Assembly (NCBI GenBank): GCA_039091255.1
Contig: JAWCMQ010000006.1
Span: 1 to 19,471 of the forward strand
Source of the DNA: JAWCMQ01 sp039091255
Lineage (GTDB): Archaea; Aenigmatarchaeota; Aenigmatarchaeia; GW2011-AR5; JACRAC01
DNA: 19,471 bases
Direction: 5' to 3'
Below, in pieces: positions 1 to 6,909 of this stretch (its first letter is position 1; each line of letters starts with the position of its first letter). Below the pieces are notes generated by a model. That model searched no databases. It worked only from the letters and a program-made list of their open reading frames with translations, and was not told the origin of the DNA. The position numbers and the translations under genes are program-made.

Positions 1-2451
1 AAACTGTACAGAAATGGGACAGATGTCACAGCAGAAAACGGGACATTTGTGACGCTCCCGGCAGGAGATTGGCACTACGTATGCAATGTGACCGAAACGC
101 AGAATTACACGGCCGCATCGGATTATGACTGGATCAATGTAACGCAAGCGACCACAATCTTGACGCTCACAGCATCGCCATCATGGTCTGTGATAAACGG
201 CACACCGACAACCGTCAATTGCAGTGCAAATAACGCCGAAGTGAACATCAGCCTCTACAGGAACATGACATACATAGGAAGCTCAGTAGGAGGCACGGTT
301 TCTGACGTCCAGATATTGGGAATAGGGTCCTACAACTACACATGCAACACCACAGGCAGCCAGAACTATACAAGCGCTTCGGAATCTAACATCCTGACAG
401 TATTGGCAAAGACACAATCATACTGCTATCTCTCATTCGACCCGCCGAGCGGGCAGACATGGCCTGTAAGTGTGAATGCCACATGCTCCTGCACGAACCC
501 CGAAGCTGCCGCGACGCTTTACAGAAACGGGACAGACGTAACAGGCGAGAACGGCACGCCTGTCGCGCTGGCCGCAGGAAGCTGGGCGTATGTTTGCAAC
601 GTGAGCGAAACTGCAAACTACTCGGCAGCGAGCAATTCGAGCACTTATGTCATCAATAAGCAGCCCACAGCGGTATACCTCTTCCTCAACGGCGCTCAGG
701 CCAATCTCACAATGACTTATGGCGCTCAGTCAAACGCCACGGCAATAGGCTACAACGGCACAGTCACGCTTTACAGGAACGGCACGCCAGTCTCGAACCC
801 TGAGATTGCAACGCTAGCGGCAGGCGATTACAATTATACGGCAAGCATACCCGATGATCAAAACCGCACAGGCTCATCAAAGACGTTCTTCCTGGCTGTA
901 AGCAAGGCAAACTCTAGCGTCAATCTCACGCTAAATGGCATCGGCGGCAACATAACCGTCTACATCAACCAGACCGTCAACATGACAGGCCGCGTTGTTG
1001 TGCCGTCCAGCGGCTACATCGAGCTCTACGACAACGGCACGCTCATAAGCAGCGGACCCTCGCCGCTCACGAACATCACGAGCTACCCAGCAGCAGGCCT
1101 CCACAACATCACACTTGTCTACAGCGCCACGCAGAACTACACCGCAAGCAGCATGACGCACTTCATCAACGTCATCCCCGACACAACACCACCCGTAATC
1201 TCCAGCGTCAGCGCAGCGAGCATAACAAACTCCTCGGCCAGCATAATCTGGACGACCGACGAGCCTGCCAACTCCACAGTCAACTACGGCAACACCACTG
1301 CCCTCGGGACGCTCGTGGCCAACGCGACACTGGCAACAAGCCACGCCATCCTGCTGAGCAATCTCAGTGCGAACACGACATATTACTACAATGTCACAAG
1401 CTGCGACGCCAGCGGCAACTGCAACACCACCGGGCCGCACAGCTTCGTCACGCTGCCTGCGCTGCTGCCTAATGGCAGCCCGTGTAGCAAAGCTTCCGAA
1501 TGTGAAGGCGGCTACTGCGTGCATGGCGTTTGCCGCTCTGCTGCGACATACTGCGGCGATGGCTATTGCGACAGCGGCGAGACATCATCGAGCTGCCCAA
1601 GCGATTGCCCAAGAGTTGGCACAAAGAGCGTTCCGGGCGGCATCCAGGTACATGAAGTCTCAGAAGAAGGCTACCTGCTGAGGCAGTTCGTATACGCAAG
1701 TGCCGGCGCACAGATACGCATCGACCTCTCGGCCGCCCGCTCCCCGCTGATGATGCTCGAGGTGATGGCGGCAGCTTATGTGCCGATGGGATACATAGAG
1801 TTCGTTGAGCTTGATATCGCGCCGATTTTGGAGCAGCTGGAATTCTACACAAGCAGGACTACAGTAGTTCCGATTGCGCCAAGGCTTTACACGCCTGCGA
1901 TGGCTCAGATTGTTTACAGCGCGTTCAGCGTCGAGTTCGTGGATGGCAGGTCGTCAATAGGGGAAATCACATTCAGGTTCAAGGTTGCGAAATCGTGGCT
2001 TGATGAGAAATCCGCAGACTACAAGACGATTCGCCTTCTGCGCAACGAAGGGGAGAGCTGGACAGCGCTCGACACGCACCTGGACGGCGAGGATGAAGAA
2101 TATTATTATTACAGCGCGGTGTCATCGGACCTCTCGATGTACGCAATCGTTGCGACGTCTCCACAGGCACTTTGCGCTGCCTGCGCATCCGGCGACTGGT
2201 CGCCATGCGTAAGCGGCACTCAGACACGCGCGGTAGCGGAATGCGGAGCCCACACGGGCTATGCCTGCCGTTATGCTATCGAAAGCAGGGCATGTGAGCT
2301 TCCGTCGCCAACGCCTGCTGCGCTAGCCCCCGTACCAGAACTGCCTCCCGGCTCTATAGATTTCGCCATATCCATCTTAGCGCTTGCGGCAGCCTTCTGC
2401 TATTTCCGCTTGACAGAGCTCTGTCGCAAGCCTGGCAAGAGCAAAAGGTGA
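1..2451 (+). CDS. Large Ig-repeat, sequon-rich surface protein, C-terminal part (5' end outside window)
   Basis: The frame is open from base 1, so the gene starts upstream; the GTG at 49 is only an internal codon. Numbering from that GTG, five copies of an Ig-like repeat of about 85 residues begin near residues -14, 68, 156, 240 and 324. Each has an LYRNGT-like strand followed by AGxYxYxxN and QNYTxxS. N-x-S/T sequons are very dense, suggesting heavy N-glycosylation. Next come a fibronectin III/purple-acid-phosphatase-N-like domain (about 378-470), a Cys-rich dickerin-like segment (about 475-522, CGDGYCDSGE), a domain resembling PGF-pre-PGF (about 530-704), a short thrombospondin-1-like Cys/Trp module (about 708-754), and one C-terminal membrane helix (about 768-790) with a basic cytoplasmic tail. 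It is therefore likely a cell-surface or S-layer-associated adhesin. Its ligand is unknown. Domain names are from memory of the families. Confidence 0.85.
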   Translation, partial: KLYRNGTDVTAENGTFVTLPAGDWHYVCNVTETQNYTAASDYDWINVTQATTILTLTASPSWSVINGTPTTVNCSANNAEVNISLYRNMTYIGSSVGGTVSDVQILGIGSYNYTCNTTGSQNYTSASESNILTVLAKTQSYCYLSFDPPSGQTWPVSVNATCSCTNPEAAATLYRNGTDVTGENGTPVALAAGSWAYVCNVSETANYSAASNSSTYVINKQPTAVYLFLNGAQANLTMTYGAQSNATAIGYNGTVTLYRNGTPVSNPEIATLAAGDYNYTASIPDDQNRTGSSKTFFLAVSKANSSVNLTLNGIGGNITVYINQTVNMTGRVVVPSSGYIELYDNGTLISSGPSPLTNITSYPAAGLHNITLVYSATQNYTASSMTHFINVIPDTTPPVISSVSAASITNSSASIIWTTDEPANSTVNYGNTTALGTLVANATLATSHAILLSNLSANTTYYYNVTSCDASGNCNTTGPHSFVTLPALLPNGSPCSKASECEGGYCVHGVCRSAATYCGDGYCDSGETSSSCPSDCPRVGTKSVPGGIQVHEVSEEGYLLRQFVYASAGAQIRIDLSAARSPLMMLEVMAAAYVPMGYIEFVELDIAPILEQLEFYTSRTTVVPIAPRLYTPAMAQIVYSAFSVEFVDGRSSIGEITFRFKVAKSWLDEKSADYKTIRLLRNEGESWTALDTHLDGEDEEYYYYSAVSSDLSMYAIVATSPQALCAACASGDWSPCVSGTQTRAVAECGAHTGYACRYAIESRACELPSPTPAALAPVPELPPGSIDFAISILALAAAFCYFRLTELCRKPGKSKR

Positions 2452-2454
2452 ACC

Positions 2455-2721
2455 ATGCCCCGCGAGCACCTCTTGCCGATACTTCCCTTTGAGCGCATCG
2501 CCAAGCGCGCTGGTGCCAGACGCATGTCGCGCGAGGGCATCGAAGAGTTGCGCGAAATCATAGAAGAAGAAGCAACGAGCATCGCTGAGCAAGCAGTTAG
2601 AGTCGCGCTACACGCTGGCCGCAAAACCGTAACGTCAGAGGATGTAACATTCGTAATCGAAAACTTAGCGCGCATCAAAGTTTCTTCTTCGCTGCCACCC
2701 AAAGTTAGCCAGCCGCAATGA
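2455..2721 (+). CDS. Archaeal histone with C-terminal tail
   Basis: An 88-residue histone-fold protein that wraps and compacts DNA as dimers or longer multimers. Visible family marks are LPFERIAKRAGA at the start of helix 1, a long acidic helix 2 (about residues 26-50), and the loop 2 motif HAGRKTVTSEDV (about 53-64), whose R-x-T-V contacts DNA. The core ends near residue 72. A 16-residue tail (IKVSSSLPPKVSQPQ region) is an addition to the usual 65-70-residue archaeal histone. The ATG lies 3 nt after the stop of the surface-protein gene. An AGGTGA at 2446-2451 overlaps that stop, so the two could be co-transcribed, although their functions are unrelated and the histone may have its own promoter inside the upstream gene. 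Confidence 0.95.
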   Translation: MPREHLLPILPFERIAKRAGARRMSREGIEELREIIEEEATSIAEQAVRVALHAGRKTVTSEDVTFVIENLARIKVSSSLPPKVSQPQ

Positions 2722-2757
2722 TCATTATTATTATAATAGAGTGTTATGTGGCCTATG

Positions 2758-2779
2758 TGCTGCGCAGCATAGCATTTTT
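2758..2779 (+). terminator. Possible hairpin plus T-run terminator after the histone gene
   Basis: A perfect 12-nt palindrome (TGCTGCGCAGCA, 2758-2769) is followed within 5 nt by TTTTT (2775-2779). It sits 36 nt past the histone stop. Archaeal termination needs mainly the T-run, so the hairpin may be incidental. The same T-run also forms part of the likely TATA box of the next gene. Confidence 0.4.
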
Positions 2780-2782
2780 ATA
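2775..2782 (+). promoter_or_regulatory. TATA-like box for eIF5A
   Basis: TTTTTATA lies in an AT-rich patch about 60 nt before the eIF5A start. With the usual archaeal spacing of about 25 nt, transcription would start near 2805, giving a leader of about 35 nt. Called by eye. Confidence 0.4.
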
Positions 2783-2841
2783 CTAGGATTTCCATAGCAT
2801 CATAGCGCTGAAATGGATGCCGATTCTGGACGGGGATTCGC

Positions 2842-3240
2842 ATGTCCGACATGATGGAAAAGAAGCCTGTTGAAATTAAGTCGTTGAAGGAAGGCGGTTT
2901 TGTCATATTCGACGGCGCACCTTGCACTGTGACTGATGTTGCCATATCCAAGGCAGGCAAGCACGGCGCTGCAAAGGCGCGCGTGACTGCCGTCGGGCTG
3001 TTCGACGGCATCAAGCGTGTCGTTGTAAAGCCTGGCGATGCCACGGTCGATGTCCCGATAATAGAAAAGCGCGCTGCTCAGGTCCTCTCGAAGCCCGCCC
3101 CGGACCGCGTCCAGCTCATGGACATGCAGGACTATAGCACGTTCGAGGTTGCTGCGCCAAAAGATTTTGAAGTGAAAGAAGGCGATGAAGTTATTGTATG
3201 GCGCTTTGGCCCGCATGTGATGATAAAGGGCAAGAAGTAG
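2842..3240 (+). CDS. eif5A: Translation factor aIF5A (hypusine-containing)
   Basis: A 132-residue protein of the usual archaeal aIF5A length. It binds the ribosome and relieves stalling, for example at proline-rich stretches. The hypusine loop is clear: SKAGKHGAAKAR, with Lys40 the residue modified by deoxyhypusine synthase, which is encoded at 9907-11111. Residues 1-70 form the SH3-like N-terminal barrel and about 75-132 the OB-fold, with the typical LMDMQDYSTFEV strand at its start. The first ATG (2842) is chosen, but Met4 and Met5 are alternative starts. A G-rich stretch (GGGG, about 2833) could serve as a weak ribosome site. The gene ends 10 nt before the convergent DUF460-like gene. Confidence 0.95.
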   Translation: MSDMMEKKPVEIKSLKEGGFVIFDGAPCTVTDVAISKAGKHGAAKARVTAVGLFDGIKRVVVKPGDATVDVPIIEKRAAQVLSKPAPDRVQLMDMQDYSTFEVAAPKDFEVKEGDEVIVWRFGPHVMIKGKK

Positions 3241-3250
3241 TCGGTTGCTT

Positions 3251-3739
3251 TCACCCATCATTGAGAGCTGCCGCGTCCCTGATTGCCTTCGCGATGCTGA
3301 CTCGCTTTCTGATGACCGTCGCCTTCACATCCGCGCCTATCTCGCGCATACCCTTCTTAAGTTTTGCATCTATCTCTTCAAACAGCTTCGAATGGCGGCG
3401 ATAAGCAATCAGCGCAGCTGCCAGCGCATCCCGCTCGTGCCTCGAGCGGAATCGGATGCCGCGCGTGAGCTCGGCCTTCTCGCGCGCGCTGACGTCCTTC
3501 CGCGGCGCCCAAACGCGGCAGCCGAAAGCGGCAGCGATTTTGCGCACAGCCTCCGGCGCACGCGCACGGTCCGTCGCAAAAAGCACCGGTTCACCGCGCC
3601 TAGAAATCGCGTCTACAATGCCCGACCTGGAACCGGACTTGGCATAGAGCGTGGCAAACCACACCTGCCGTGACTCTATATCCACGCCTGCAACACCAGC
3701 CCTAAGTCCAGGGTCTACTCCGACTATAAGCTTTGGCAA
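3251..3739 (-). CDS. Minimal DUF460/COG2433-like RNase H-fold protein
   Basis: 162 residues, probably starting at TTG 3739 (MPKLIVGVDPG). Longer in-frame extensions run through the TATA region and antisense to the neighbouring coiled-coil gene, so they are rejected. The IVGVDPG strand with Asp9, LFATD (Asp57), the AREKAELT stretch (about 85-92) and HERDALAAALIAY (about 101-113) match the RuvC/YqgF-like RNase H fold of archaeal DUF460 proteins, which suggests a metal-dependent nuclease. Family members I recall are several hundred residues long with a coiled coil. Here only the nuclease-like domain plus a basic C-terminal helix (KRVSIAKAIRDAA) remains. The substrate is unknown. Transcription is divergent from the coiled-coil gene at 3801, from a shared TATA region. 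Confidence 0.75.
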   Translation of the reverse strand: MPKLIVGVDPGLRAGVAGVDIESRQVWFATLYAKSGSRSGIVDAISRRGEPVLFATDRARAPEAVRKIAAAFGCRVWAPRKDVSAREKAELTRGIRFRSRHERDALAAALIAYRRHSKLFEEIDAKLKKGMREIGADVKATVIRKRVSIAKAIRDAAALNDG

Positions 3740-3766
3740 GCTACCACACTGCCATGTTGGCTTCTG

Positions 3767-3778
3767 AATATTTATAAG
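3767..3778. promoter_or_regulatory. Shared TATA box for two divergent genes
   Basis: AATATTTATAAG reads as a good TATA box on both strands (TTTATAAG forward, CTTATAAATATT reverse). It lies about 27 nt before ATG 3801 on the plus strand and about 35 nt before TTG 3739 on the minus strand. Both transcripts would have little or no leader. Confidence 0.6.
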
Positions 3779-3800
3779 CCTCCCAAGCGAAGTATGTAGC

Positions 3801-5153
3801 ATGCCAGGGACGGACATCGCTGAGCGCTTAGCGACGCTCGAGCACCACGCCAATTCGAACTTCTTCGAGATACAGCGCCGCCTCGATGAGCTTCTGAAGT
3901 TCCAGGATCGCGCGAAGATGAACTTCCTGGAAGTTGAGAAAAAAATCATAGCATTGGAGCAAGCTCTCGGAGAAAAGAAACCGGCGGCCGCGCCGCCCGC
4001 GGAGGAGCTGTCAAGCCTCGAATCGAGGCTTATGGACAAGATAAAGTCGCTCGAAGACATAATGATGCTTCTCGAACTCGAGGTCGTCAAGGCAAAGGAA
4101 CGTGCTCCGGCCGTAGCCGTTCCAGAGTTGGAGGTTACGCCGAAAATCCCAAGCGCTTTTGAAGACCGCCTGAAAGCCCTGGAGGAAAAGTTCTCAGCCC
4201 TCGAGAAGCTCAAGCTAAAAGTTCCTGTGGAGCTGGTTCAGCATGAGCCGCGACTGAAGGCAATCGAAGACAACGTGCTGTTGCTGCAGCGAAAGCTGAG
4301 CGAAGAAGCAAGCAGGCTGGAAAGCCTGATAGCGGCCAAGGCTGTGACCGAGCCGTCGGCACAGAGGTTCATCCAGAAGATGCGCGAAGAAATGGACGAG
4401 CTCCGCCGCGATCTCGAAAAAGCAGAACTGCTGAAGCACGAGCTTCTGTCAAAGGAGAAATCGTTTGCGACAAAGCCTGACCTTGAAGCATTCGAAGCGC
4501 GCATCCGCAGCGAGCTTGGGCATATTCATGACCTGACAGACCGCATAGCAGCCGCCGAGCGCTCCGTGGACTCGAAGCTTGTCGACATAGAAGAAAGGAT
4601 AAGGGACGAAATCGCACGCCACACGAAAGCCGCGGCCGCTCTGGAGCAGAAGTTCAAAGCCGAAGTGGAATCGCACCGTCGGGCATTCGACAGCAAAGTC
4701 GCCGACCTCGAAGCCGCGATTCGCAACGACCTTGAAGTCCATCGCCGGGCGTTCGACAGCAAAGTAGTGGACATGGAAGAGCGGGTCGCAAAAATTGCGG
4801 CCGAAATCGCTCAGAGCGAAATCAAGCGAATAGCGCCTATGACAGCGGAGAGGGGCGAGGCGCTCATTAACCGCGTAAACACCATCGAGCGCGAGTTAGA
4901 AAGCCGCGCAACGGCCGTCGTTAGCAAAGAAATCGCGGCGTTCGCCGAAGCAATCGACAAGAAATTCCCGGACCTTATGACAAAGGCAGACTTCGCCCAA
5001 TGGTCCAAGGCGGTAGCACAGCGCGTCCAGACTATCGAAGCCCCGGACATCCGCCCGCTTATGGAGCGCATGGACAAGTTTGAGCTCCGCCTCAATGAGC
5101 TCGCAAGCCTCATCCGCGAGGTCGCGACAAGGATGCCGATTGTAGTGGAATAA
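3801..5153 (+). CDS. Long coiled-coil protein of unknown function
   Basis: 450 residues, almost entirely heptad-like, rich in Glu, Lys, Arg, Leu and Ala. There is no signal peptide or membrane segment, so it is probably cytoplasmic. Residues 1-55 form one predicted helix. A Pro/Ala-rich hinge follows near 57-66, then more coiled coil with a second Val/Pro-rich break near 95-115, and a long helical stretch from about 130 to 440. Two adjacent 22-residue repeats (289-310 and 311-332) share HRRAFDSKV, and a related DSKLVDIEERI occurs just upstream. The start is the ATG 27 nt downstream of a strong TATA box. I do not recognise a family. A structural or scaffolding role (SMC-like, cytoskeletal or cell-envelope linked) is possible but unsupported. 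The neighbour on the other side of the promoter is a nuclease-like protein. Confidence 0.85.
   Translation: MPGTDIAERLATLEHHANSNFFEIQRRLDELLKFQDRAKMNFLEVEKKIIALEQALGEKKPAAAPPAEELSSLESRLMDKIKSLEDIMMLLELEVVKAKERAPAVAVPELEVTPKIPSAFEDRLKALEEKFSALEKLKLKVPVELVQHEPRLKAIEDNVLLLQRKLSEEASRLESLIAAKAVTEPSAQRFIQKMREEMDELRRDLEKAELLKHELLSKEKSFATKPDLEAFEARIRSELGHIHDLTDRIAAAERSVDSKLVDIEERIRDEIARHTKAAAALEQKFKAEVESHRRAFDSKVADLEAAIRNDLEVHRRAFDSKVVDMEERVAKIAAEIAQSEIKRIAPMTAERGEALINRVNTIERELESRATAVVSKEIAAFAEAIDKKFPDLMTKADFAQWSKAVAQRVQTIEAPDIRPLMERMDKFELRLNELASLIREVATRMPIVVE
4665..4796 (+). repeat. Two tandem 66-nt coding repeats (22 residues each)
   Basis: 4665-4730 and 4731-4796 encode two 22-residue units that share HRRAFDSKV and a following D-[LM]-E-x-x pattern. 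At the DNA level the shared core includes TTCGACAGCAAAGT. A 22-residue spacing equals two 11-residue (hendecad) turns, compatible with an uninterrupted coiled coil. Confidence 0.7.
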
Positions 5154-5219
5154 AAACTAACCTGAGAAGCGAACTGATTTTGTTCAACAAGATGGCAAGA
5201 AGCCAAAAAGCGGCGGTTT

Positions 5220-5969
5220 CTACCTCACACCCTTCAGCCATTTTCCGAAGTCGTCATGGCTCTCAGGCACAAATGCGCGGTATTTTTCGGCGCACCTCTT
5301 CTTGAACTCGTCCCTGGAGTAGAGCGATACGACCGGCCATCTCACAAGCTCAAAGCAGCCTTCATCGTCTTCATCGTCGCCGATGTATGCAGTCCTGTCG
5401 AGAGAAAAGCGATACGTGGCTGCTGCGCGCCTAAGATGTTCGGGTTTATTGTCAAAGATGTCTAGCAAGAAAGCGACCGCCTTGCCATCTTTCTCCTCGA
5501 GCTTGTTTGCCACTACAAAATCTACATAGGACAGCCTTTTGCCCGCGCCTAGCACAGCATCTATCCAGCCTTCGTATGCAGAAGAAAGCACGCCGAGCAT
5601 GGTGCTCAAATTCCTTTTTACAAGCACCTCAAGCATGCCGGCATCCAGCCTTTCCTGAACATCACGCCTTGATGCGTATCGGCTGATGGCTTTGTCGACA
5701 AAATTCACGGGCAGACCCTTCACAACGCGCTCATTAAATATCCTGTACATCTCGCGTGTGACGCTGGCATCGCGACTGCCATCAGGACGATGCACCCTGG
5801 CCTTTAGCTCTTCAAGCTGCTTTTTGGCCTGCCACAAGCCAAAGAGTTCCACCGGATGAAACGGGGCGGACTGCTTGAGCGCAGCCGTGGTGACGGCATT
5901 GAAAAGGGCAGAATCGTCCCTATCTTTATACAGCACGCCGTTCCAGTCGCTGATAATCGCATCTATCAT
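5220..5969 (-). CDS. HAD-superfamily hydrolase
   Basis: 249 residues. Motif I is SDWNGVLY, with nucleophile Asp8 and Asn10 where most HAD phosphatases have the second Asp. Motif II Ser is in GVLSS (Ser129), motif III Lys is probably Lys156 or Lys160, and motif IV is IGDDEDDEG (Asp198, Asp199, Asp202). The cap is a helical insertion between motifs I and II (about residues 20-120), the C1 arrangement of phosphoglycolate-phosphatase-like enzymes. It is likely a small-molecule phosphatase; the substrate cannot be read from the sequence. It is divergent from the lipid prenyltransferase gene, with a possible shared promoter, which hints at but does not prove a lipid or isoprenoid link. It converges on the coiled-coil gene across a 66-nt gap in which I see nothing else. 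Confidence 0.85.
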   Translation of the reverse strand: MIDAIISDWNGVLYKDRDDSALFNAVTTAALKQSAPFHPVELFGLWQAKKQLEELKARVHRPDGSRDASVTREMYRIFNERVVKGLPVNFVDKAISRYASRRDVQERLDAGMLEVLVKRNLSTMLGVLSSAYEGWIDAVLGAGKRLSYVDFVVANKLEEKDGKAVAFLLDIFDNKPEHLRRAAATYRFSLDRTAYIGDDEDDEGCFELVRWPVVSLYSRDEFKKRCAEKYRAFVPESHDDFGKWLKGVR

Positions 5970-5995
5970 GCCATCTGGTTGAATGGAAAAAAAGA

Positions 5996-6003
5996 CTTAA
6001 AGG
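5996..6003. promoter_or_regulatory. Possible shared TATA-like box, HAD gene and UbiA gene
   Basis: CTTAAAGG (CCTTTAAG on the other strand) lies about 24 nt before ATG 6023 and about 29 nt before ATG 5969. One weak box could serve both directions, as at 3767-3778. Confidence 0.4.
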
Positions 6004-6022
6004 CTCTTACAAAGCTCCAAGC

Positions 6023-6832
6023 ATGAACCCCTATTTGGAGCTCATCCGCCCAACTGTCTGCGGCCTATCCGCCTTCGGAATAATAATAGGCGGGATAGTC
6101 GCAGGCACGGCTGCCCTTTCCGTAACATTTGCTCTGGCTGTCGTTGCCGCGTTTGTCATCTGCGCAGCTGGCAACGTCATCAACGACTGGTTCGATTGGC
6201 AAGCGGACAAGATAAATGCTCCTAAAAAGCCCATACCCTCGGGTCATGTGAGCAGGCGCTCAGCACTGCGCTATTATGCGGTTCTCAGCGCCATTGGCAT
6301 CGCAACCGCATGCCTCGTAAGCTCGCCGTTCTTTGCGATTGCCCTGCTTAATTGGCTCGTGGCATCGGCATATTCGTGTAAGCTGAAGCCCATGCCGCTC
6401 ATCAAAAACATCTCGGTGAGCTGGCTCGGAGCGTCGACATTCCTCGCTGCAGGATTGATAACTGGCTTCGCTCTGCCAATCGGAATACTTCTGCTGTTTG
6501 CGGTGTCGTTTTTAGTGACGCTCGCACGCGAAATAATAAAGGACGTAGAGGACGTAAAGGGAGATGAAGCCGTTGGCCTAAAGACGCTTCCTATGCTTTT
6601 CGGCATCCGAATGTCCAAAATATTCGCTTATTTGCTCCTGCTCATCGGCTGTGCGCTCCTACTTGCGCCGTTTTGCCTCGATATTTTCAGCGTATACTAT
6701 TTCATCGGAGCCGTGCCAGCCGTGCTGCTGTGCATTCGCTCGCTGAAATCCGACGCCCACGGCGCGCGCGTCAAGATAAAGGTTGCGATGTACCTCGCAT
6801 TCCTCGCGTTTCTGCTGGGAAGCTTGATGTGA
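6023..6832 (+). CDS. UbiA-family digeranylgeranylglyceryl phosphate synthase (putative)
   Basis: 269 residues with about eight or nine hydrophobic helices. It would attach the second geranylgeranyl chain to geranylgeranylglyceryl phosphate, giving the dialkyl archaeal lipid core. The first Asp-rich motif is N51-x3-D55-x2-D58-x3-D62, followed by KKPIPSGHVS. The second is REIIKDVEDVKGD (about 169-181), followed by KTLPMLFG. These are the metal and diphosphate sites of UbiA enzymes, and the KPIPSG signature is typical of the archaeal lipid branch. The window also encodes GGPP synthase and G1P dehydrogenase, which supports the lipid role over quinone or heme prenylation. The start lies about 24 nt after a TATA-like patch, so the transcript may be leaderless. 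Confidence 0.88.
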   Translation: MNPYLELIRPTVCGLSAFGIIIGGIVAGTAALSVTFALAVVAAFVICAAGNVINDWFDWQADKINAPKKPIPSGHVSRRSALRYYAVLSAIGIATACLVSSPFFAIALLNWLVASAYSCKLKPMPLIKNISVSWLGASTFLAAGLITGFALPIGILLLFAVSFLVTLAREIIKDVEDVKGDEAVGLKTLPMLFGIRMSKIFAYLLLLIGCALLLAPFCLDIFSVYYFIGAVPAVLLCIRSLKSDAHGARVKIKVAMYLAFLAFLLGSLM

Positions 6833-6905
6833 CTCGCCCGCACAGACTTCGAAAGCGAACTATCTCTATAATAACTCGCCTGTATAGATTTCAAAAGCGA
6901 GCTAT
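6833..6905. repeat. Two 31-nt hairpin-ended intergenic repeats, 42-nt period
   Basis: Units at 6833-6863 and 6875-6905 are 25/31 identical by hand alignment, and all six differences are transitions. Read on the minus strand, each begins ATAG[CT]TCGCTTT and ends GGCGAG, so CTCGC and GCGAG at the ends can pair. They fill the space between the UbiA stop and the convergent cis-prenyltransferase-like stop. A third copy occurs at 7877-7906. Confidence 0.65.
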
Positions 6906-6909
6906 TCGC

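Noticed and set aside
931..1524. Long open frame on the minus strand (197 codons) inside the surface-protein gene
   Set aside because: It is antisense to a clear repeat-protein gene; its translation is low-complexity Val/Ala/Cys/Arg with no recognisable motif.
3740..4213. N-terminal extension of the DUF460-like gene to an ATG at 4213
   Set aside because: The extension is Ser/Arg-rich antisense of the coiled-coil gene and passes through the TATA box; homology begins at the TTG at 3739.
6833..6905. CRISPR array
   Set aside because: Only two imperfect units with 11-nt spacing between them, no conserved spacer length, and no cas genes in the window.
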